A DNA stretch of 64,000 bases. Origin: Cordia subcordata. Taxonomy: Eukaryota > Streptophyta > Magnoliopsida > Boraginales > Cordiaceae. Shown one piece after another: positions 41,042 through 52,953 of the stretch. A program made the position numbers and the translations under genes. Numbering within the stretch: position 1 is the first letter of the stretch; each line of letters starts with the position of its first letter. The stretch covers positions 4,501,001 to 4,565,000 of the forward strand of contig JAPTOF010000016.1 in assembly GCA_028554755.1 (NCBI GenBank). Direction: 5' to 3'. The notes under the pieces were generated by a model, which saw nothing but the letters and a program-made list of their open reading frames with translations, was not told the origin of the DNA and made no database searches.

Positions 41042-43536
41042 TCAAGATGCTGGCATTGGTATATTGGTATCATTGTTGTTTTGATGCATCCGGTTCTGGA
41101 CAGCCTTCACTGCTGCAACTCTTGCTGCAGTTGCTGCTTTATTAGCTGCTGATACAGCTCTATTTACCCTTTCATCTACCGAGGCCACATTAAATGCCTT
41201 CTCAGCAGCTTGTCTGGCTTCCTGAGAGAAAACTAGTAACACTAATTATCTAGTGCAACCTCCATCATAAACGGCTCAACATTATCTTTTTATTTGATTT
41301 TGTACTGATGATAAGGGATTACCCTCTTAAACTGGATGAGCTGTACAAGTCAAAGTTTACTAATTTAAACAAATATTTCGAACTCCCATGAGATGAGAAT
41401 GTGAAAGCGTCACACAATTTGATTAAATTTCTGAAAAATGTAAGAAAATGTTTCAACTGCAATTCAATTACCTGGACTGCATGAAGGACTTTTGAATGGT
41501 CTACTGTGATAGGAGAGCCAGGAAATGTGGATTGTGTGATTGAAATGTTAAGTACCCCGTTTTGCCAGTGGCCAGATTGGGTTTCCCCATTTCTAAAAGT
41601 GTACATCCCAAGTCCTTGCCTTCTTCCCTCATGCCAGGCTCCCTCATATCGATGTCCATTTCCAAAGCTATAGACCCCAAAACCATGCATCTTGTCCCCA
41701 AAATATTCTCCAGCATACGTATCTCCATTTCTGCAAAACAATTTGATGCAGCAGAATGCTCAGTGACCATCTGAAATGGCAGTAATCTTCTAATGGAGTA
41801 GCCATTATACATTAATGACTTTAAGCTGGTATAATATGAAGAACATGATTTCATGCTATAACAGGCATAATCAGTTTGAGTTCAAGAAAAAAACGAAAGA
41901 AAACTTCAGCCCTTCTGATTTATGAAAACCAAGCATGGTATCCAGATAATGAGTAACCATTGACTACTACACCTATTTAACAAGGACACTACATTAGCTA
42001 ATATTACTTCAGTCTTATGATCATCTTATTGCAAAAACCATCCAGTTATTCATATTAATGAATTGGGATGCAAAGATAAATCAAATATATGACTAGACTT
42101 AGTTATGAGTGACCAAAAATTTCGAAACTTGAGTGAATCTATTACATCATCAAACATCCGATCTCATTATGTATTTACATTAATTTCCTAACTACCCTTT
42201 CTTATTTTTTATTTTTATTCAACAAAGACAAAAGCAAGACGAGAAACATACTACTAAACCACTAGGCTTGTGGTATATCTGATGCCACCTTAACATTATA
42301 TGTGAACAAACCAAAAGTATGGGTAATAAACTTAAAAAAACAGAATCACACCATAACTAAAGTAAAATTAGATTTCAAGTAAAACCAACTAAAATAAAAT
42401 CTTATACTTTTCAACTTCAACAAACAAAAGACAATGTTCTATTTCTTTTACCTGAAATGGTAATGGCCAAGGCCATGTTTGACACCCCACCTAAACTCCC
42501 CAACATAACTACTTCCATCAGCACAAGTATGCACTCCACATCCATGACACTGTCCATTAAACCACTCCCCAGCATAGCCATCTCCAGTATAAGACCTGTA
42601 CACTCCAACTCCATGCCTCAATCCCTGCCTATACTGCCCCCGGTACCGGCTCCCTTTCACCCATGTTTCGACACCATAACCATCATACTTCTCATCCACC
42701 CAATCCCCCTCATACCTCCCACTCATATCGTAATAATACACGCCACTTCCAGAACACTTCCCCTTATGAAATTCACCCTCATACACATCTCCGTTGGTAT
42801 ATACCTGCACCCAGCACCCTGAATTAGGCTTCTTTTGGGGTTTTGCCTTTGACCCTATTGACCAAACAACTGGATGATGATCATTATGATGATGCTGATG
42901 ATGAGTCTTTGAAGACGTAGATGATAAAGGAAGCTTGATGATACATAAAGTTCTTGCAATAAAGAGCCTAATAGAAGGTAGCCTAGGAATAGGTAAATTA
43001 CACGAAAACACAAGAAAAACAGAGAAAATCACAACAAAGAGGAAATGGAAAAAGAAAAAAGGCCAGTGATGTGTTGAAATGAACAAGTAAAAGGAAGGCA
43101 AAGAGATTAGCATAAATAGCTTTAGATGGACTTTAAGCCAAGTGGGGTGGCAAGAATGATGGATCAATCTTAGAGTAATTCTCCTTGTGGCTAAAAGAAG
43201 TGGTAAAGATGAAGAACAAAACGAGAAAGAGTTGGGTTTCAGAGGGTGAGGCGAGGGGAGCTTTGTAGATGGTGAAAGATTTGGACTTTGTGACATTATA
43301 GGCCTTTTGTGAGGTGTAGAGAAAAGGGTGTTGCTTGTTGATTGGTTCTGGAAAAAGGGTTCATTTTGCAAGTGGTTTTCATGTGGAGGAGATGAAAAAG
43401 GTGGAATCTTGACTTGGAGAGGGTGGTGCTGCCGTGGGTGGTGGTGGGGAGTGTTAATTGAGGTGGTGGTGGAGTCAGAAAAGAGAAGGCTATTGGCTTC
43501 TTCTCTGATTTGAAGACTATTGTTCTTGTAATGCAT
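41042..43536 (-). CDS. MORN-repeat membrane protein, 507 aa, three exons
   Basis: Exons are 42452-43536, 41472-41730 and 41042-41221, in phase, 1524 bp including the stop. It matches the plant group annotated as 'histone H3 K4-specific methyltransferase SET7/9 family' (At4g17080, At1g77660 type). That name reflects shared MORN repeats only; no SET domain is present. MORN repeats often bind membranes or phospholipids. Layout: a low-complexity N-terminus rich in His, Pro and Ser (1-115), two hydrophobic segments at about 139-154 and 160-178, a His-rich linker (212-222), then about seven MORN units from residue 252 (YEGEFHKGKCSGSGVY, YEGDWVDEKYDGYGVE, YRGQYRQGLRHGVGVY, YAGEWFNGQCHGCGVH and so on) plus a partial one. 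An Ala-rich helical tail (EARQAAEKAFNVASVDERV onwards, about 449-495) ends the protein. The start was chosen because MHYKNNSLQI matches the usual family N-terminus. The ORF is intact. Confidence 0.92.
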
Positions 43537-43686
43537 TAAACAAGCATATAAAGAAAAAAGATGGTGTTTTCTTCACTTCGAAAAGCTCTCACTTTTATCT
43601 TTTCTTTTTTCCTCTTTCTTTCCCTGTATGAAAAATGACTATTTTTCTGTGCAGTATTTGTAATTGTGTGTGTTTGTGTGCGTGCG

Positions 43687-43724
<38 letters not shown>

Positions 43725-45390
43725 CGTTGAGGTAAAGGTGGTATTTTGGTTTGGATTTCAGGGGAGGATGTTTATAAATGATTTCTGGTTTTGTGCAGGG
43801 AGCAAAAATGGGAGAGGGTGGACGTTCATTTTCATTTCATTTTTATTTTTATTTAATAAAAAAGTGCTTCTTTTTTGGATTTTAAAGGGAAAAGAAGTGG
43901 GGTCAAGAGGAGCCGAATTTTGAGGGTGTGGGCCGCTTTCAAGAACCTGTGTTCTGCAGCAATCTTTACTTGCTCTCTGACTGGGGATTATCTTCTATTA
44001 TTCAAAATCTTTTTATCTATCTTTCATTTCTTTTTCTTTTTTTTTTGGGTAAAACTATCTTTCATTTCTGAGTGTAACTTTAGATATGTTTTTTAGATAT
44101 GTTTTTAAACTGTCTAATTATGTGGCAAACTGTATAGACTTTATCTGCTTAGATTGGACTAGTAATCTCTATATTTTCGCTTGTAAATGCGGTTAAAGAG
44201 AAGTTGCTTCTCAACCAAAAGAGTTGATATACATGTATGTGATGTTAATACAAGTTGCTTTTCAACCGAGAGAGAGAGAGAGAGAGACCCTGGCTTCTGC
44301 TAGATTTACAATGAGCAATGGACATATTTGTGAATTCTTTTTGCCCAAAAGAAGAAAAATTGAAAAATATTTTTGTCCTTTTTTTCTCTTCTCTTTTTAT
44401 GGGCAAAAGACAATCTTGTTTTTCCCTTTGCTTTTTGGTTTTTGCCTGATGCACCTCTTATTGTGACCCTGATTGGCAATACTTTAACCCTTAAAATATT
44501 ATTTCTTTAAGTTATTAATATTTGTAAAATAGGATTTGAAATCATTTTTTAAGAAGTGTTTCATGTCTCAAGTAGCCTTTTTAACGTTTCACAAATATTT
44601 TATCTTTTTTTTTTTAACAATTCTACCTTCTCTCCAATACTTTTTTGTCAATTCTACTATCTCTTCCATCCGCCTCTGCATGGTTACGTTTTCTCTTACC
44701 AAATATATATTCAAAATAACACAGAAATCAATGTCAAATTTTATTCACATCAGAATTTATTTAAAAGGCAAGTTTTGTTAGTTCATTTATTATTTTTCTT
44801 TAACAAAATAAATTCTCAATCAATTAAATTTTTTATAATATTGATAAAAATAATTTTGTTATACTTTAATAATAAAATATTGTTATAAGAAACATACATC
44901 TAAATATAAAAAAATTATTTTATTTCAACATAGTAATATTATTAAAAATAATAACACAATACCTATGTCATTTTAGATTCATCAACTAACCCATCACCTA
45001 ATTTTATTGAATATCTTTTGTTTAATCTACTAACTAAACATCTGTCTGCCACCAAATTAGCTACTCAAAAACTATCAACTATTCTAATAAGTAACGATTA
45101 CTTGTACCGAACCCACCTTACAAATCTGAATTTCTGGACCCAAAATAAGTATGACCAAATAACTACCTTGATAGTTCTAAACCTTCTTGTTAACCATACA
45201 CAAAAACAAAAACAGTACTCATCAAAAACTTAACAGAAAAATGAAATTGGCATGATGGGCATGGTTTATCTGTATACTCTTATCCTTGAGCAAAGGTATG
45301 AACTAATCATACTTTAAGATAAGTTTGGATTCTCTCTACAATATATATGAAATCTCTGATTAATATCAGACATATCACGTGCATTACAAC
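43537..45390. other. MORN gene upstream region and intergenic DNA
   Basis: Holds the promoter side of the minus-strand MORN gene, a GT microsatellite at 43665-43727 and a GA run at 44266-44288. Beyond 44500 it is AT-rich with no gene. Confidence 0.5.
43665..43727. repeat. (GT)n microsatellite
   Basis: An interrupted GT/GC-GT run of about 60 bases, roughly 130 bp upstream of the MORN gene start codon. Confidence 0.9.
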
Positions 45391-46030
45391 TAGGGCTGTG
45401 CATTAATTGAGAAAACCTGATTACCGATCCGAAATTTCGGGTCCAATCGGGTTTGGGGAAATGGGGAACAGGGAAAAAAATATCGGGAATGGAGAAAAAT
45501 ATTGGGGAATCGAGTTGGGAAACAGTATAATTTTTTTTATTTGGGGAATCCCCAAAACCCTAACCACTTATTTTATTTTTTTAATTATATATATATATAT
45601 AAAATACATATTATATATTATATTTGATTTTTTTATTTCTTAGACATATCAAGGTTAGCATTGAACCTACAAAAACAATTACTAAGATTTGAAGGTTCAT
45701 AGAGTAATGGAGAATGGAGATGAATAGTTATCGTCAACTTGTTAAAATAATGTTTTTCATTTATACTTTGGACTTTTATTTATGCTATGGCTGGCTGATT
45801 ATGACTTATGAGATTATGGTCTATGTACTTTATTTATGTTATGATTTGAAACTATAGTTTATATACTTTATTTATGTTGTGGTTTGAAACTATGGTCTAT
45901 GTAGTTAATTATGATGGCATGTTTTCGGAGATTCCTCGATCCCCGTTCATTTTTTCCTATTCCCCAATTCCCTAAAATGTATTCCCCATTGGTGAATTGG
46001 GGCAGGAAACGAAACAAAGGCCCTTTGCCA
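45391..46030. mobile_element. Decayed hAT-type non-autonomous element
   Basis: It begins TAGGGCTGTGCATTAATTGA, a typical hAT-type terminus. G/C-rich subterminal motifs face each other: GGGGAAATGGGGAACAGGG on the left, and CCCCGTTCATT, ATTCCCCAATTCCC and GGGGCAGGAAACGAAAC on the right. The interior has repeated variants of GGTCTATGTACTTTATTTATG (about 45800-45910). The right end is unclear and no duplication was found, so the boundary is approximate. Confidence 0.4.
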
Positions 46031-46280
46031 AATATTATTTCAGAGAAAAAAAATTAGGTTAATTAGGGTAGGGATTCCCCAATGAACACCTCGACTTACA
46101 ACGTACCCACAATTCAATTACATTTTCTTGATAATGAGTTTTTCAGACCACCAGCTAAGATTATGCAGTACGTTCATGCATTAGAGCCAACCTTTTGTTT
46201 TATTTCATTTTATTTTATTTTATTTGCTTGTATTATAAGCATCTCTAGAGTCTCATTTTTGTCGTTTTATTATGAATTAC

Positions 46281-46492
46281 AAGGGCTCATTTGGATCCAT
46301 TCTTTTTTTAAGTATTTCTTTTATAAATTTTTTTAAAAAGTTAAAATTTCTGATTTAAAAAAATTGTGCTTTTTTTTTCTTCAGAATTTCAATATTTTAA
46401 GAGTCAAGTCCAAAATTTTATTGCAAAAGGTATATATCTGTTTGGAAAAAAAAAAAGATTTTTCATTAAAAAAGAGTAAAAACGAACCCTAG
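46281..46492. mobile_element. Foldback MITE, family A copy 2
   Basis: The left end, AAGGGCTCATTTGGATCCATTC, faces the right end, AAAAACGAACCCTAGC. The T-rich left and A-rich right halves are inverted to each other (TTTAAAAAGTTAAAATTTC in the middle). Similar in size and layout to the element at 9235-9483. Confidence 0.5.
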
Positions 46493-47836
46493 CTAATACA
46501 TTTAAAAAAAATGTAATAAAAAACCTACTTGATTTCATGTTGAAAAAGAGGCAAGTAGTTTTCTTAGTTAAAAAATACTAGATGCTAAATATATACTTGC
46601 CCCAAATATGTTTGTGGAGAAAGGGAAAGTTCTCGAGGAATAAGCTTAGGTGTTGCTGACTTAATTATGAACATCATCCAATAAATTAAAGAAGCTAAGT
46701 CTGTTTTGCCTTTGACTTAATGTTTCTTTAATTATTAATGCATGCATGACATATTCAATCAAGCATGACCCATGAAGATATTATTATGCTCACTAACATA
46801 TACGCAAAAGAGAGTAGCATTATAGAATTTATTAAAATGACCAACGTAAATTATTATTTAAATTTATAATATTAATTTAGAAACTACAAACCACTGACGT
46901 TTTCTTTTCAAAAGCATTTCGGGAACCATCTTGCTAATGTATATTAATAAGTAGTGTAAATTGAATAAAATATTTTTTCATGCATGCAAACGAGTTATCC
47001 AACACACATTATACTCTACCAAATAATTTGGTTTACTCGTTTTTTAGCAATTTCCTTGAATTACTAATTCAGGAATGAAACCGTATCTGTTGATTAGACA
47101 CACATATACATACGTCAACTTTTGAAGTAGATGAGAGCTGGACACGTTAACGTGAATATTAATTAAGCATTTCTTTTGTTTGATAATTTTATTAGATATT
47201 GTTTTGGATGACGATAACTCATAAATATAACTTTTATTGATTTTAACAAACCATTAATATAATATTAGATACTAGGTCTACATGTATGAATGCAATATCA
47301 AGTACTAGATACATGCATGGATGTATGTATTAGATACTATGTACATATATGAATCCTATAGAGATCATATATTATATATCATATATTATATACATGCATG
47401 AAAGCTTTATCAAATACTATATATATGCATTAATATTGCAATATTAGATACTACATATATGCTGTTGAGTTTAATTCAATGATTGAATATATTTAGTCAC
47501 ATATATAGATTGATATTAGATACTTTGCATATGATGTTCACTTTTATATATATATATAAAAGAATATGAAATATGGTTAAATCTAAATTAAAGTATTTAG
47601 GATATAGATTGCATGAAAAGTTGACAAGAATATTGAATTTATTAGTTTAAAAAGGCTACCTCTAGATTATTGGATAAGTTAATAATCTTTTTCTTATTTA
47701 TTATTTCTTAATAAAATTTAGTTGATAAATATCGTTAATAATATCTCTTGAACAATTCTATCAAACAAATTTGTAATATCACTATAAAAGAAGTATAACA
47801 AGATTTAAAATCACTAGATAAAAACAAAGTGAAACT

Positions 47837-47858
47837 CATATATATATATATATGTATG

Positions 47859-47889
<31 letters not shown>

Positions 47890-47912
47890 GTGTGTGTATA
47901 TATATATATATA
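47837..47912. repeat. TA/TG microsatellite
   Basis: Uninterrupted TA runs with TATG interruptions; low-complexity only. Confidence 0.9.
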
Positions 47913-49291
47913 ATGAAACAGTGGGAGGTCAGCTAGTTGGAACGTATAAATGCTGACTGGTGAAGGCTTGCATGGGACCTTTTTTTTTTTTTTTTCAATT
48001 TTTTGGTGATAAGCTAATATTTGTTTTATTGGTCGCGTCCAAAAGCATACGGAGACCATAATAGTAATAATAATATAAAGATGAAACTTCCACATCGATG
48101 AATTATATGCAAAATAGTGGATGGCTTTGCCTTGTTCTCATCCAGCTTTGCCTCTCCTTTTCATGACCTTTCATAACCCACACTCTTTGTCGTTTAACAA
48201 TTCATCTCATTCTCTCATGTCTAACCAGCCTCCAAAAAAGGAGGTTGTGATCCCTACCTTTCAACATCCATTGCCCTATCAGTTTTCCATGCATAGAATG
48301 GGGAGAAAAAACTGCTAATAATTTTGAGATTTATCTCTATGTATAATATCAGTTTCGTCTGGTAACATAAAAGTTTAGTTTCGTTTTGTTTAATTTTGAA
48401 TCGGTCATCAGAATTGACGTTTTATTAAAGAAAGAACAAAGATTGGAAAGGTATGGGCATAGAATTATTTGACATGATGAATGAGATCGTAGCGACAAAT
48501 ACAATGGATGGTTTCCTTTCCGAAGGATAAATTTAGAGGAAGCTTAATTGAGATGGAGTCTAGAAAGTTGGAAGTTGTTATCTCACGAATTTGGCCAGAT
48601 TCATCTTATTGTTAATAGCTCTTATTAATCTGAAATCTAATGTTAGAATATATCCATAGATTTTTACTTTTAAAATTTTTATTAAACATGTCATAACATA
48701 TATTTGTTCCACAAAAAGAAATTATAAGATTCAAATCGACGATATAAGATCTCGAGCCTGTTCTCATATTGATGAATCAATTTTTATGATAAAATTTCAG
48801 TAATTCTTAACATGGTACAGCTGGGCTTTTTAGCCCAATTTTCGCTTTTTGTATATCCATCTATTTGTGATTCATGTAATGTGATGGTCTATTTCCATCT
48901 TTTCTAGGTCGTGGTGACCCATCCAATTTGTTCTGCACTACATATCCATTTAAGTTCCATTGAAGGGTCGTGGATCCATCCATATATATAACATGTCCAA
49001 ACTTGATCGTGGTGTACATCCAGTCATGTGGTGGTCCATTCCCGTGTAGTGGCCTATCTAAATTGTTCCTGATCACACGTTCATTCAAGTTCCATTCAAG
49101 GAGCATGGCGGCAACCAAACTGTCCAGATTAATTGATTTTTATGATGAAATTTTAGTAATTCTTAACAAAAAAGAAACATATATTTATTAATTTGTTAAA
49201 TTATGTGATTCCAACAGCGGTCACGGGTCATCATTTTCGGCTTCAATGAATCGCATACATCTTCCATCTCAATCACATCTCAACATCTTGA

Positions 49292-49446
49292 ATATACATA
49301 TATACATGTATGTGCGTGTCTATATATATGTATATATACATATATACATACATACATATATATATATATATCTGTATATATACATACATACATACATATA
49401 TATATATGTATATATAAATACATACATATATATATGTATTTGTATG

Positions 49447-49482
<36 letters not shown>

Positions 49483-49495
49483 CACACACATATAT
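49292..49495. repeat. Compound TA/CATA/TG microsatellite
   Basis: About 200 bases built from TA, TACA and TGTA units. All six frames across it give repetitive Tyr-Ile-His peptides, which are artefacts. Confidence 0.9.
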
Positions 49496-49907
49496 GGCGG
49501 TAGAATAGAGGATGCATATTTTGAAAGAATATTTCGTTTTCAAGTCCATAATTAAGAAGATGTATGCAAATTTAAGTTGAACACGCATCATATAAATTTT
49601 GGGCGCACAACGTTGATAAGAAAATGACATATAGAAAAGCCAAAACCTCTTGGCCAATGGGGCACCAAGTAATCATGGACTCGAGATTGCATATCTTTAA
49701 TTATTCCACTGCTCTTTTTTGGTCATTCATATGGTGCAACTATAATTAAAGTACATATGCTATCCTATCCACTCCTGCGCCATATCACGATCTTAAAATA
49801 AGAATAAGAAATTTTTCTCCATTAATTTCTTTATCCCAAATTGCGAGTAATTAAATAATAAATTTTTAGTGTAGAACTAAGTATTTATCTATCTAACAAG
49901 GAATATA

Positions 49908-50112
49908 GCATGTTTGGATTGGGCTCTTTTCATAGAAAAATATTTGGATTAGACTTAAAATAAAAAGTTAAAACTCTAAAAAAGAAATTTAGTTTCAGCT
50001 TTTTTTAAACATCAGAATTTTTAACTTCTCCAAAAAAAAAAACCTTTTCTATAGAAATTTTGGGGAAAAAAATGCTTTAAAAAAAAAAAAAACAATCTAA
50101 ATGAACCCCATG
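49908..50112. mobile_element. Foldback MITE, family A copy 3
   Basis: Left end GCATGTTTGGATTGGGCTC; right end ACAATCTAAATGAACCCCAT. The centre has AAAAAGTTAAAACTC against AATTTTTAACTTCTCC. Same layout as the family A elements at 9.2, 46.3, 60.7 and 61.3 kb. Confidence 0.6.
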
Positions 50113-51350
50113 TCCATTTTTTGGAATCTGAAAGGGGCGATTAGTAAATTCATTGGTTTCTTTAATCCCCTTCTAAAATAACAAGAAAAATATCCTCGTT
50201 CAATCCAATTGCAAATAGCTGTTGAGCTGTAAATTTAAGTCCATTTGATCAGTCCCAAAAATTTCATCTTTTCCTCTTAAATTTCAAGTCTATGCCGTCT
50301 AACGTCAGCAATTTCCATCCACAAGAATCAAGATCAGATGCTGAGGCAGGAGAACAAATTTGTTACTAGTGTTTGTTACCGGATGAAACAGTTGCATGTC
50401 AGCTACTCCATATCAATGCAAAGTGGATAAGGCATGGGACCTTTTTTCCCATTATGCTATCTAGTGAATTAACAGGTATTCTTCAAGGAGTAAACAGAAC
50501 AAGACCACTGATGAAAACAAGCAAGCTATGATAAAAGTTTACTGGAAAGAAATTGAATTTAACAGGAAGTTACCACGAAAGACGAACGATAACCCAAATT
50601 TTAAAGATGCAAGTACATTTAGCGAAGCGACAAAATTAGCCGAAAATCAACTTATGCCAACACAGGGATCTCATTACTCTTGATTGTATTGTTGAAAGCA
50701 TTGTAATCTACTGAAAAACAAAACGAAACTAAAGATGCAGGCTCCCTGATGTGTACTCTGAGCCCAAGTGGTAGCTGGAGAAATCTGTTGCGACTCCGGC
50801 ATCATGGATTATGACGCTTGAAACCAGATACTCTGGGAATTTAGCCCTCTGAGGTCTTCAGTGGCTTGAGGTGCGCAGAGGTAGTCCAACATAAGTGCAG
50901 CATTGACAACTTTGTTCAAGTCGAAGAAAATTAAGAGGAGAATAGAAAGTTATCAAACATGCATAATGCAAGATCAGCAGCAGGAACAATTAAGCCACAA
51001 GTAAAAGCAGAGAATAAAAAAAAGGAGATCAATTAACTCCCTCGTGCCATAATCAAATACTAGCTTATCTACCACAAGAGTGAAGGTCTGGACATGAACT
51101 CCGGAAAGTCTTGGCTAAAAGCTTAAGAAAATTGCTCGACACCATAAATCAAAAATTCTCCATTTGATCATCAAAATGGCCAAATAAAACTAGAAACCCA
51201 ATCCCCACAGTTTAAATTGATTTTGAAATTTCAGTATCTACAAAAGATAGTTTCAGACCTTGAAGCTGCAACAGACACATTGGCCGCTCTTACTTCTCAA
51301 ACCGCAGGATATTCTGTCTCAGAATAAACAGCACATAACAGATGGACTTA
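50113..51350. other. Intergenic DNA with a possible minus-strand coding end
   Basis: On the minus strand, about 50815-50925 stays open for some 34 codons and reads AALMLDYLCAPQATEDLRGL before a stop. I do not recognise it, and no joined exon was found, so it may be a 3' UTR or chance. Confidence 0.3.
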
Positions 51351-51741
51351 GAAGGTGTTTGGTTTTGCTTTCTTTTTAAGCTGCTTATAAGCATATAACA
51401 AATAAGCAGAAAAGTGTTTGGATAAAATGTGCTCATAAGCTGTTGACGTGTTTGGTAATATATGCTTATAAGCAGATTGTATTTGTTAAAATAACTAAAA
51501 AAAAAAAAAAAAAGACATTTCATTAATTGAGGGGTAGTTATTTTTGTCTTTTTAAGGGGTATGAATGTACTTTAAGCAATTGAAAAAAAAAAGAGTGGGG
51601 GAGATGATGCTTTTTTTTTAAATTTTTTTGGCTGTTTACAAGCCAACTTTAGCTGCTTATAAGTAAATTTGCCAAACGCATAAATCTTATTTTTCTACTT
51701 ATAAGCAAATTGACCAGCTTATAAGCATCCCAAACACCTAC
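51351..51741. mobile_element. Tourist-like (PIF/Harbinger) MITE
   Basis: The ends are GAAGGTGTTTGG (51351) and CCAAACACCTAC (to 51741), an inverted match at 11 of 12 bases, flanked by TTA at 51348-51350 and 51742-51744. A TTA duplication is the hallmark of PIF/Harbinger elements. Subterminal GCTTATAAGC motifs recur in both halves. Size (391 bp) and lack of coding capacity fit. Confidence 0.85.
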
Positions 51742-52050
51742 TTAATCCCTTACAGCAACATGTCTAGATCTTTTCTCTACTGATATCTGTGAAAATATGG
51801 ATCAGATCACACCATCGACAATGTATATATTCTGCCTATCCCGTAAAACCACTTCAAATATAACATAGGGAAATGGCGGAGAGACACAAAAGACTAAACA
51901 GTAACAATTGAATTGCAAGTGAACCTGGTAACACAATTAGAAAATATGTCTAGCTAACTAGATTAAATATCCTAAAGTGTCCTCCATAATGATGCAATCA
52001 ACATATTTGGTCTCTTTTCGGGATAAGTCTAAAGCCACATAATAACTTAC

Positions 52051-52271
52051 TATGATAAGATTCAACATTGAAAATCAAACCAAGTGCATAATCATATAAT
52101 ATGGAATTTGGCTGCTTAAGCCAACAGAGGTAAAAATCATCTTGGATGTAATCATCATCAGTTTCATAGAAGAACTCATTGCCACGCAGACTCCAAATCA
52201 AGAAATCGAAGATGAGTCATACCCATTGAAACCACTAAGACTTACTCCTCACTGCCTGTTCCTGATTCATC
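52051..52271 (-). pseudogene. Casein kinase 2 regulatory (beta) subunit fragment
   Basis: CK2 beta is the regulatory subunit of the CK2 Ser/Thr kinase. On the minus strand an acidic piece DESGTGSEE (about 52246-52271, with an AG before it and GTAAGT after it) is followed by YDSSSIS, then after a frame change [19 protein letters not shown] (about 52110-52170). Two further frame changes bring in SSQIPYY and DYAL, and the fragment ends FNVESYH before GTAAGT at 52050. This is the conserved [25 protein letters not shown] and SSQVPYYDYAL block of CK2 beta. The zinc-binding half (CPRVYCC) is absent. At least three frameshifts make it a dead partial copy, though it retains intron-like junctions, so it came from genomic duplication rather than a processed transcript. 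Confidence 0.85.
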
Positions 52272-52953
52272 TGTAGCAATGCAATAGCAAAAGAGTGTCA
52301 GCAAAGATGCCAAAACAATAACTGCCAAAAACTATGAACAACAAGAATGGATGGAAACTAGGATCGATAATAACCAAATTTTATTCTCAGCACTAACTGA
52401 AACTGAACCAATGATCGATAATAACCAAATTTTATTAAGCGAAATTTTCTGGTTTGGTTTTCGGTTAGTATCCAAACTAACTGAATTAGAAAACACAAAG
52501 CAAAAACACGTGCAATTTGGGTAATTGGATTCTTGAACTAGCAAAAATATAACTAAATTCATGAAAGAATTTGGATAATCGAATTTACTGGAACAAAACT
52601 AACATGTATAAATGGAAAAAAAGAAGAAATAGAATCAGGTTAATAATATAGTTCCAAATTACAGTCGCAAAATTCATTAATAATACAGCTCCACTTCCAT
52701 CAAATACTCAAGTTGAAGTGTTGAGCTAGATTGATATTAAAATAGACAGAATAAGGCTGATAAGCTAGAGTAGAGGTTGCAAGTGAATGGTTTTATCCCT
52801 CCTTAGATAAATCTGCAAATTGTTGACCAGAAAAACTATTAGGTATAAACACATAATATATGATAACCAAAACGACAAATCACATGTAATTTAAAGATTA
52901 ACCTCTTCGAATTTGGTCCAATTTGTACAAATCTTCCATAATGTTAATAGGTC
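52272..52953. other. Spacer between the CK2 beta fragment and the hAT transposase
   Basis: Contains a 22-base direct repeat GATCGATAATAACCAAATTTTA (written here in two parts: GATCGATAATAAC then CAAATTTTA) at about 52362 and 52415. This may be part of the hAT element's 3' subterminal region. No gene. Confidence 0.45.

Larger units (their letters stand above)
46493..49907. other. AT-rich intergenic DNA with TA microsatellites
   Basis: No gene is supported. TA/TG runs at 47837-47912 and 49292-49495 create spurious Tyr/Ile/His-rich frames. Near 47270-47530 short phrases such as TTAGATACTA and ATATGCATG recur in a loose pattern. At about 48904-49110 two imperfect copies of a segment ending CATT(T/C)AAGTTCCATT lie about 130 bp apart. 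Confidence 0.5.

Noticed and set aside
42457..42822. Plus-strand frame across the MORN exon
   Set aside because: Antisense shadow of MORN repeats on the minus strand.
43666..43923. Plus-strand frame starting with a CVCVRACV run
   Set aside because: Caused by the GT microsatellite upstream of the MORN gene.
47814..48095. Minus-strand frame with [10 protein letters not shown] runs
   Set aside because: Microsatellite translation; no domain and no splice context.
49246..49657. Open frames rich in Tyr, Ile and His on both strands
   Set aside because: They are translations of a TA/CATA microsatellite; every frame across it is open.
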